Assembly (NCBI GenBank): GCA_029976005.1
Contig: JARKOQ010000234.1
Span: 1-41,592 of the forward strand
DNA length: 41,592 nucleotides
Reading direction: 5' to 3'
From: Aggregatilineales bacterium
Lineage (GTDB): Bacteria; Chloroflexota; Anaerolineae; Aggregatilineales; Ch27
In this document: positions 34,068 to 41,592 of the stretch, one piece after another
Layout: each line of letters opens with the position of its first letter
Position numbering within the stretch: the stretch's first letter is position 1
Program-made: the position numbers and the translations under genes
Notes under the pieces: model-generated
Database searches by the model: none
Seen by the model: only the letters and a program-made list of their open reading frames with translations
Told to the model about the DNA's origin: nothing

Positions 34068-37000
34068 CTACGGATTGAAATCGGCGATCAGATCGCTCAC
34101 ACTGACGACCACCCCACCCTGCTGCACGAACAGGTAGGGCATCACCGGCGCGTTCGGCGCGGTCAGGAAGCGCGGTGACCCGATCTGCTGGCCGTTGAAC
34201 AGCAGGATCACGTTGCCATCATCCAGGCGCTCCAGAGCCAGCACTACCCGCCCATCGCCAACCGGGACGGTGGAGCGCGCCCGGAACTCGTCCCCGACGC
34301 GCGCGCCGATGTTGAGCGCGTCCTCGCGCACCATCTGCACCTGGATCGCGATCCGGCTCTCGTCCGCGCCCTGAAGGCCCAGGCCAAAGTATACCAGGCC
34401 CTGGGAAACCAGGGCGCGCTCGTATTCGCTCAGGTGCAGCGCAACCTCGATCCGGCGCAGCCGGATCGCCGCGTCCGGGCCGGCCACCTGGGCCAACAGG
34501 TCCGAGGGCATCACCACCTGAATCAGGCCGGTCGTGGAGCCGACCTCCCGGATTCCCATCAGCCATCCCCCGCCCAGATCGCCCGGCCGGAACCAGCTTT
34601 CGGGCCAGGGATAGACCGGAACGATCTGCTCCAGGGTGACCAGCATGTTCTGCGGTCCAGCCAGTGGCTCGGTGACCCCGGCGATTGCCGTCCGCGCTTC
34701 CGTCGGAGTGAGCGTGGGCACGGTAGGCGACGGCAGCACAAGCGGCGTCTGGGTCGCCGTCGGAGTCAGGGACGGCGTGTCCGTCGGCGCGGGTGTATCC
34801 GTAGGCAGCACCGGCACGATCGTCGCGCCCGGCCCGCCACCGGGGGCCAGCGTGGGCAGCGGCGTCTGAGTCGGCGTCTCGGTCGGCCGCGGCGTATCGC
34901 TGGGGGTCAGCGTCAGAGTGGGCGTCGCCGTGCCCGGCTGGGCAGAAGCGGTCGCCGCCTGAATGGCTCCCTCGGTCGCCAGCGCGGCCTGTTCCTGGCC
35001 CAGGGTCGGCGTGAAGGAGGCCCAGGTCACGGCAATCTGGCCGGCTCCGCCGCCGGCCTGCCGGAGCAGCACCACGCCGGCGACTCCGACCAGAATCAGG
35101 ACCAGAAGCACTGGAATCAGCGTCCTGGGCCGGAGCAGCCTGCGCCAGCTCTGAGCCGGTTCGTCGTCATCGTAGCCGCCGATGGCGGGGCCGTCCAGAT
35201 CGGCATAGCGCGGGACAGGCTCGCTGGTCGGCGGGGCGGGAAATTCGGGCCGGCTGGCAATCGCCTCGCGCCAGAAGCGGTACAGCCCGCAGGCCGGGTG
35301 CTGGTCGATTCCGGGCCGGTTGAGGATCTCATCCAGGTCGCGCAGCTTACGCGTGCGGCGGCGCGCGTCGTCCGTGTAGATCGCCACGGCCTGCTGGTAG
35401 GTCTCCCGCCACTGCTGAAAACCGGCGGCATACGACTCGCCCAGGTAAAGCCCGGTATCCTCGGCCAGCCGGACGTGCCAGTCGGCCCAGCGCGAGTCGG
35501 GGATATCCTGCGGCTGCCCGGCGGCCTCCACCAGCCGCTCGCGGACCACTTCCAGCTCGGCCGCCAGCCGGTACAGACTCTCCACCCAGGCGCGGAAGTG
35601 GGTCAGATCGAGATGCGCCAGACGCGTACCGGCATCGATCTTGCCCAGCGCGGTTTCCAGGGCTTTGCCCGCGCCCCTGAAGTCGCCCCGCTGCCACAGG
35701 GGCAGGCCCTTCTCGATATCTTGCAGCGCCTCCACCACCGGGCGAATCACCAGGTGGAGCGCCGACGATTCGACCTGCCGCCGGGTGCTGATCAGCCCCT
35801 CGACCGACTCGATCGCGTTGATCTGATCGGCCAGTTGCAGCACGACCTGGCGATCCCGGAGCAGGTTGCCCAGGGCCAGGTAGGCAATATGGCGCTGGGC
35901 GTTGGGCAGCGCCTGTTCGGCGGCCTGATACCAGAAGGCCGCGTCCTCCGGGCGGCGCTCGTACATATCCAACACGCCGCGCAGGATGTAATGCAGGAAG
36001 AGCACGCGCTGGGCAGCCGTGCTGGTCTGCTCCAGGGGCTGGACGAGGCCGGCCGACATCGCCTTGAGGTAAGCCGACGCCGAGGGCATCTGCTCCGTGA
36101 AGGTGCGCCAGCGCCGATCCTCCGCCTCAGTCAGCAGCCCCAGCAGTTCGCCATCGATCCGGCCTGTCAGGTCGGGATCGCCCTCGCCATGTCCTTCGAT
36201 CCATGTGCGCAGCAGCTTGCCCAGCCGGATCAGCACGTCCGCCGCCGCGCGCTCATCGTCGCTGCTCACCTCTTCGAGCGCCAGACGGCCCAGCCGCTCG
36301 GCTTCGATCCCGCTGCCCCGATCCCAGGCAACCCAGCCGTCGGACATCGCCCGGCCAAAGGCCGCGTTGAGCGCGTGCCGCTGCACGTAGCGCGCTTTAT
36401 CCACCACGCCCACCACGTTCCTGAGCCAGGCCGACAGCTCCGGGTTGAGCCGCCGGACGGCATCCGACGCCTGCTGCAAGCCTTCGAGCGCTTCCAGCCG
36501 GTTGCCCTGCACCGCCCGCTGCCGGAATTTCGCCCAGCCCGTGGCGGCGGCTTGCAGGCTGCTCCTCACCATCCCCAGCCGGGGATCGGGAATTTGTTCG
36601 AGATACGGCTGCAGGTCGGACAGGGTTTGATCCAGCCAGGACGCGAGATCGGAGCCATCGGCCAGCGGGCGATAGTCCGCGATCCGCTTCGTCAAGGCCT
36701 GTGCACCCTCGATCGTCTGCTGCAACCCGGCAAAGACCGGATTGACCGGATCGAGGAGGCGGGCTGCGGTTAACGCCTCATGCGCCTGTTGCGGGTTGCC
36801 AGTCGACTGCTGGCCCACGACCTGAAGCTGAGCGGCAACCGCGCCAGCTGCTTCGGCCGCTCGGCGCGCCTCGACGGACAGCGCATCGGCGTTGGGCAAC
36901 TGGAGGGAAGTCAGTTTGTCGGCCAGCGCCGCAAGCGCCTCGCCGGTCTGGCGGTAGGCGTCGCCGACTTGCTGCACTCGCCCGGAAGCGGCCGCGCTCA

Positions 37001-38375
37001 GTCCGGATTCGGCCTCCTCCAGGAGCCGCCTGGCCTCCTGGGGCGTCCCCGGCGCGGCCAAATCGAGCCGCAGCCGGAGCAAATGGGGCCGCAGCACCAG
37101 CACCGCCGGAAAGTACGCCTGAATCCGCGCGGCCAGCAGCCATTGGATCGTGCGCGCTTCGCTGCGCTGGTCCGGGGTCAGGAGCAGCGCCTGCGCCGCC
37201 CCGGAGGCATCGTCCCGGAACAGCGCCTCGATCGCCGGGGGGAAACCGGCCGGCGGCGGCGTCAACCCGCGATTGTGAACCAGGTTCACCCCATCCAGCA
37301 GGACGCGCGCGCGCTGAAGCTCCACGCCCTCCGCCCGCTGGCAGATATCCTCCAGCAGGCCGATCGCGCGCGGCCAGTTCGCGCGCTCCACGTAAATCCG
37401 CACCGCGTCCAGGTCGGCCAGGATCGTCAGGCGATGCAGCCCGGATTCGATCTGGCGGCGCAGCGCCCGCGCGGGGGGATACCCGGTGTCGGCGGCCTGG
37501 ATCGTCTTCACGTCATCCAGCAGTTGCTCAAACTCGTGCTGGCTGCATTCTCGCTTCAGCCGCCGCTCGATTCGATCCAGGGCATTGGCCCGATCGCGCT
37601 CCAGCGGTTTGCGATACTCGGCCAGATCGTGGCGGAGCGCGGCGATGTCCCGGTAACGTCGCTCCAGCACGGGATGGACGGCGCGCTGGACGATGCTTTG
37701 CAGCCGGGTCGTGATGTGGTCGGCATCCGCGCCGAAGTCCACACTTTCGCCCGCAGCCACCAGACGCTGGCCGCCGGTCAGGACAAAATACAACAGTTCC
37801 CCAACCTGGAAGACGTCCGACTGGCGGCTGATCCCCTGCGGCGTGGCCGCGTCGCCTTCCAGGAAAACGGCGTTCCCCCAGTCGATCACCTTGAGCTGGT
37901 AGCTGTCTCGATTCCAGAAAAGATGTTTGGCGTCGACGTCGTTGTACACGATGTCGTGCGCGTGGGCCGCTTCGAGCAAATCTAGAAGCGCGTCCAGAAT
38001 GACCAGCGTCTCCAGCTCAGGCAGGCGCTGCTGCTCGCGCGCCAGCGCGAGCACCATGTCCTCAAGGATCGTTCCACTGGCGCTCTCCATCACGATGTAC
38101 AGGTGCGCCTGCCCCCCGATCCGGAAGGTGCCTTCATCCAGAAGCTCGACCAGGACGGGGTGGCCCTTGAGCTGGAGCAAGGCCCGTCTCTCGGTGCGGA
38201 TGTTGACTTCCTGTCCGGCGCGGATGGGGGGAGCGTCTTGCGGCGCAGGGCGCTTGATCACCACCTCACGATTATCGTTCTGGACATCGTAGGCGCGGAA
38301 GGCTTCACCGCTCCGGCCGCGCGGATAGATGTGATCGTAGCGATAACGGCCATCAAAAAGACTCTCATGAGGCAT
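34068..38375 (-). CDS. Membrane-anchored atypical kinase with long helical-repeat region, Thr/Pro stalk and outer domain
   Basis: This 1435-residue protein opens the operon. Residues 1-270 or so form a kinase-like domain: Gly-rich remnant YPRGRSGEAFRAYD, K41 (VVIKRP), catalytic loop DIVYNDVDAKHLFWN with D146 and His H151 for the usual Asn, and D165-W166-G167 for DFG. Residues 280-1080 are a long, mostly helical region of TPR-like or coiled repeats. A TM helix lies at about 1083-1105 (LIPVLLVLILVGVAGVVLL), then a Thr/Pro stalk (about 1125-1230) and an outer C-terminal domain (about 1240-1435) that reads like a beta-sandwich of the LamG type (ILLFNGQQIG); this fold call is tentative. AGGAGA at 38385-38390 and a promoter with a G8 spacer lie upstream. 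It likely senses an outer ligand and signals through the kinase. Confidence 0.85.
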   Translation of the reverse strand: MPHESLFDGRYRYDHIYPRGRSGEAFRAYDVQNDNREVVIKRPAPQDAPPIRAGQEVNIRTERRALLQLKGHPVLVELLDEGTFRIGGQAHLYIVMESASGTILEDMVLALAREQQRLPELETLVILDALLDLLEAAHAHDIVYNDVDAKHLFWNRDSYQLKVIDWGNAVFLEGDAATPQGISRQSDVFQVGELLYFVLTGGQRLVAAGESVDFGADADHITTRLQSIVQRAVHPVLERRYRDIAALRHDLAEYRKPLERDRANALDRIERRLKRECSQHEFEQLLDDVKTIQAADTGYPPARALRRQIESGLHRLTILADLDAVRIYVERANWPRAIGLLEDICQRAEGVELQRARVLLDGVNLVHNRGLTPPPAGFPPAIEALFRDDASGAAQALLLTPDQRSEARTIQWLLAARIQAYFPAVLVLRPHLLRLRLDLAAPGTPQEARRLLEEAESGLSAAASGRVQQVGDAYRQTGEALAALADKLTSLQLPNADALSVEARRAAEAAGAVAAQLQVVGQQSTGNPQQAHEALTAARLLDPVNPVFAGLQQTIEGAQALTKRIADYRPLADGSDLASWLDQTLSDLQPYLEQIPDPRLGMVRSSLQAAATGWAKFRQRAVQGNRLEALEGLQQASDAVRRLNPELSAWLRNVVGVVDKARYVQRHALNAAFGRAMSDGWVAWDRGSGIEAERLGRLALEEVSSDDERAAADVLIRLGKLLRTWIEGHGEGDPDLTGRIDGELLGLLTEAEDRRWRTFTEQMPSASAYLKAMSAGLVQPLEQTSTAAQRVLFLHYILRGVLDMYERRPEDAAFWYQAAEQALPNAQRHIAYLALGNLLRDRQVVLQLADQINAIESVEGLISTRRQVESSALHLVIRPVVEALQDIEKGLPLWQRGDFRGAGKALETALGKIDAGTRLAHLDLTHFRAWVESLYRLAAELEVVRERLVEAAGQPQDIPDSRWADWHVRLAEDTGLYLGESYAAGFQQWRETYQQAVAIYTDDARRRTRKLRDLDEILNRPGIDQHPACGLYRFWREAIASRPEFPAPPTSEPVPRYADLDGPAIGGYDDDEPAQSWRRLLRPRTLIPVLLVLILVGVAGVVLLRQAGGGAGQIAVTWASFTPTLGQEQAALATEGAIQAATASAQPGTATPTLTLTPSDTPRPTETPTQTPLPTLAPGGGPGATIVPVLPTDTPAPTDTPSLTPTATQTPLVLPSPTVPTLTPTEARTAIAGVTEPLAGPQNMLVTLEQIVPVYPWPESWFRPGDLGGGWLMGIREVGSTTGLIQVVMPSDLLAQVAGPDAAIRLRRIEVALHLSEYERALVSQGLVYFGLGLQGADESRIAIQVQMVREDALNIGARVGDEFRARSTVPVGDGRVVLALERLDDGNVILLFNGQQIGSPRFLTAPNAPVMPYLFVQQGGVVVSVSDLIADFNP

Positions 38376-38402
38376 AAGGGGCTATCTCCTGGGCCGTCTA
38401 CT

Positions 38403-38430
38403 ATTGTACGCACCCCCCCCGACCCGTCAA
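38403..38430 (-). promoter_or_regulatory. Promoter of the atypical kinase operon with a poly-G spacer
   Basis: On the minus strand TTGACG (38430-38425) and TACAAT (38408-38403) are 16 bases apart. Half of that spacer is an uninterrupted run of eight G (38420-38413). Gain or loss of a G by slippage would change the spacer length. The ATG of the kinase gene is 28 bases downstream of the -10 box. Confidence 0.6.
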
Positions 38431-38453
38431 CACAACCTGCGCTGTCCCACGCA

Positions 38454-39797
38454 TTACTCCTCGGCCGGGGAATAGACCTGTTCCGACTTGGATAGCGCGG
38501 TGACGGGGCCATCTTCCAGTGCCCGCAGATGGGAATTCAGAGTGGAGACGAGCACGATGCCGATTTTGATCGCTCCCATGAGCACGAACATCAGGCCAAT
38601 CCCACGCCCGACGCCAGTGCCCAGGATGCGCCCCACGCTGCCGGCCAGCGGCCCGCCTTCGACCAGCAGCGGATTGAAGACCTGGTCGGCCAGCGGCCCT
38701 GCCAGCAGGTAGGCCAGCGGCTGCGAGGACATCGAGATCATCTGGCGAAAGGCGAACACCCGGCCCTGCAACCCCGGCGGCACCTGGCTCTGCCAGATCG
38801 CCTGCCCGCAGCCGCTGACCACGGCGATGGTCAGGTGCGCCAGCAAGGCCGCCACGGCGACCAACACGGCCGCCGGTCGCAAGCCCATCAGCACGAAGCA
38901 CACCCCGCTGAGCAGCTCGAAGCCCAGAATGCCGACCAGACGGCGGCGCGGCCCGCCCAGGGCGCTCATGTACAGGCCGCCGCCCAGCATCCCGATCCCG
39001 GCTACCGAGACAATCACCCCCAGGGTCTCCGCCGGAGCAAAGGCCAGCACCATCGGCGGCAGCAAGGCCCCCACACTGCCCCACAGGAAATTCACGACGG
39101 CGGCAAACATCAGCAGCGCGAACATGCCCTGCCGGGAGCGGATATAGCGCCAGCCGGTCAGAGCGTCCGCCCAGCGGCTCCCGCGTGCCTGCACTTCGAC
39201 CGGCTCCCGCTCGACCTCCGGAAAGCGCACGAGCAGCAGGGTGCTCACGGCGAACAGGAACGTGACGAAGTCCACCACGATCACGCCGCTCAGGCCGATC
39301 ACCCCCAACAGCGCCCCGGCCAGGGTGGGTGCAAGGATATCCGCCACCGCCCCACCCATCTGGACCAGACCGCTGGCCCGCCCCAACGAGCGCGGCGGGA
39401 CAAGCAGCGTCGTGACCGCGGAATAAGCCGGCCACTGGATCGTGCCGAACGCAGCGCTCAACGCCACCAGGCCATAGATCATCCACATCTCAAGCCGGCC
39501 GGCCGCCAACAGGAGCGCGATCGCCAGCGTGCAGGCCGCCGCGCCGCTGTCGCTCAGGATCATCAGCCAGCGCCGGTTCCGGCGGTCAATCAGCGGGCCA
39601 ACCAGCGGCGACAGGACGATGCGCGGCAGCGAGGCGAACAGCGCCACCAGCGCGAACTGCGTCACCGAGCCGGTCTGCTGGTAAACCCACAGACCCAGCG
39701 CGAAGCTGGTCAGCCCGGAGCCTAAAGCCGAGATCGCCTGCCCCAGCCAGACCACGATGAACGTGCGGAAACCGTGTGATGCCGTTTTCGACGCCAT
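38454..39797 (-). CDS. MFS transporter, DHA3/EntS-like exporter
   Basis: The protein of about 447 residues has twelve hydrophobic helices and the plan of the drug:H+ antiporter-3 (MFS_3) group, which exports siderophores, macrolides or other small molecules. Signatures include VVWLGQAISALGSGLTSFAL at the N-terminus, the loop 2-3 motif GPLIDRRNRR, and a second-half repeat with PPGLQGRVFAFRQM, typical of this family. The first ATG (39806) has its purine-rich ribosome site directly abutting it, so ATG 39797 with GGAAGGGGG nine bases upstream is preferred. Tandem terminators upstream isolate it from 16S rRNA. No terminator is visible between its stop and the kinase operon promoter, so read-through into that operon is possible. 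The cargo is unknown. Confidence 0.88.
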   Translation of the reverse strand: MASKTASHGFRTFIVVWLGQAISALGSGLTSFALGLWVYQQTGSVTQFALVALFASLPRIVLSPLVGPLIDRRNRRWLMILSDSGAAACTLAIALLLAAGRLEMWMIYGLVALSAAFGTIQWPAYSAVTTLLVPPRSLGRASGLVQMGGAVADILAPTLAGALLGVIGLSGVIVVDFVTFLFAVSTLLLVRFPEVEREPVEVQARGSRWADALTGWRYIRSRQGMFALLMFAAVVNFLWGSVGALLPPMVLAFAPAETLGVIVSVAGIGMLGGGLYMSALGGPRRRLVGILGFELLSGVCFVLMGLRPAAVLVAVAALLAHLTIAVVSGCGQAIWQSQVPPGLQGRVFAFRQMISMSSQPLAYLLAGPLADQVFNPLLVEGGPLAGSVGRILGTGVGRGIGLMFVLMGAIKIGIVLVSTLNSHLRALEDGPVTALSKSEQVYSPAEE

Positions 39798-39820
39798 GCG
39801 TCCCATCCCCCTTCCAAATA

Positions 39821-39842
39821 AAAACGCAGCCCTCTGGCTGCG
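39821..39842 (-). terminator. Second of two tandem terminators after 16S rRNA
   Basis: A 7-bp stem (CGCAGCC 39825-39831 with GGCTGCG 39836-39842) and a CTCT loop are flanked by AAAA on the left, giving a U-run on the minus-strand transcript. It backs up the stronger hairpin just upstream. Confidence 0.7.
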
Positions 39843-39864
39843 CGCGGTTCGATTCTCCTGGAAT

Positions 39865-39895
39865 AAAAAACTGCCCGGAGGTTCCGGGCAGTTTT
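39865..39895. terminator. Strong bidirectional terminator immediately after 16S rRNA
   Basis: A 9-bp stem (CTGCCCGGA 39871-39879 with TCCGGGCAG 39883-39891) and a 3-base loop are flanked by AAAAAA and TTTT. The minus-strand rRNA transcript therefore ends about 110 bases past the 16S 3' end, directly next to the trailer arm of the processing stem. Confidence 0.9.
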
Positions 39896-39917
39896 CTTAA
39901 CAAGAGAGGAGTGAAGG
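39896..39917. repeat. Trailer arm of the pre-16S rRNA processing stem
   Basis: This 22-base segment is complementary within the transcript to the leader arm at 41564-41585, with one mismatch; a purine-rich tract continues weaker pairing inward. Such leader-trailer stems are cut by RNase III-type enzymes to release pre-16S rRNA. Confidence 0.8.
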
Positions 39918-39999
39918 GGAAGGGGAGGGGAGAGGTGAAACATGGTTTGGAACTACAGTGGAGAAGGTGGGGTGAGCCACCGTCTCAGGGTTTGACTAG

Positions 40000-41499
<1,500 letters not shown>

Positions 41500-41510
41500 A
41501 TTGATCTTCA

Positions 41511-41534
41511 ACATAGTCCCGCCTGGAACTATGT
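41511..41534 (-). ncRNA. Small hairpin in the 16S rRNA leader
   Basis: ACATAGT (41511-41517) pairs with ACTATGT (41528-41534), with two more inner pairs possible. It lies 12 bases upstream of the mature 16S 5' end, inside the processing stem. It is probably a leader folding element. Confidence 0.5.
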
Positions 41535-41563
41535 CGGGGTTCTTTTCTTTCCTCGCCCTTCTT

Positions 41564-41585
41564 CCTTCACTCTTCTCTTGTTAAG
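41564..41585. repeat. Leader arm of the pre-16S rRNA processing stem
   Basis: This 22-base segment is the inverted partner of 39896-39917 with one mismatch. The two arms flank the 16S gene on both sides, so the primary transcript can fold into a long stem enclosing only 16S. Confidence 0.8.
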
Positions 41586-41592
41586 GTGCTTG

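Noticed and set aside
34434..36773. Open frame of 779 codons antisense to the large kinase protein
   Set aside because: Shadow frame without domains or ribosome site.
39807..39999. Hidden tRNA or 5S gene between 16S and the MFS gene
   Set aside because: The region is filled by two terminators and the processing-stem trailer; no cloverleaf or 5S-like sequence was seen.

Overview
The window reads as a chromosomal segment of a GC-rich, aerobic or facultatively aerobic member of the Chloroflexota, most likely Anaerolineae. Three things point there: membrane proteins with long Thr/Pro-rich outer stalks, Hanks-type kinases linked to TPR scaffolds, and a 16S rRNA gene with Anaerolineae-like signatures (recognised from memory, not searched). 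Coding density is high, no stretch over 300 bases lacks a gene, and no insertion sequence, phage gene, CRISPR array or tRNA was seen.

Layout. 1-5.3 kb: dnaN, a secreted protein, a CPBP membrane protease, and a leftward group rdgB / unknown / OsmC. 5.4-9.05 kb: a soluble PAS histidine kinase, a single-domain response regulator, then a GbsR/MarR regulator with a clear promoter and palindrome, followed by a polyprenyl diphosphate synthase. 9.06-12.0 kb: a TgpA-like membrane transglutaminase and a DinB-fold protein. 12.2-16.3 kb: two permeases and a fused ATPase of a BmpA-type nucleoside ABC importer without its binding protein; the ATPase carries a hydrophobic insertion in its second nucleotide-binding domain. 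16.4-18.3 kb: an unknown protein and a secreted protein. 18.6-21.6 kb: a Ser/Thr kinase fused to a receiver and LuxR-type HTH, a TIM-barrel sugar isomerase-like protein, a candidate structured leader RNA and a tiny secreted peptide. 21.7-25.7 kb: a complete caa3 cytochrome oxidase operon (ctaC-D-E-F) of the A2 type with a good promoter. 25.7-26.5 kb: an unknown protein.

26.6-38.4 kb is the most unusual part. One leftward array starts at a promoter whose spacer holds a run of eight G. It encodes a 1435-residue membrane protein (atypical kinase, helical repeats, TM, Thr/Pro stalk, outer domain), a second atypical kinase, and a TPR-TM-stalk-SH3 protein. It is followed by a molybdenum hydroxylase pair resembling ygfM-xdhD, in which all eight [2Fe-2S] cysteines and the usual FAD-binding motifs are degenerate. 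The kinase and TPR proteins look like a membrane-spanning signalling module with paired atypical kinases; I do not recognise it as a described system.

38.5-41.6 kb: an MFS exporter and a complete 16S rRNA gene on the minus strand. The 16S gene is followed within about 100 bases by tandem terminators, and leader and trailer form a 22-base complementary processing stem around 16S alone. It is therefore an unlinked 16S gene, not part of a 16S-23S-5S operon.
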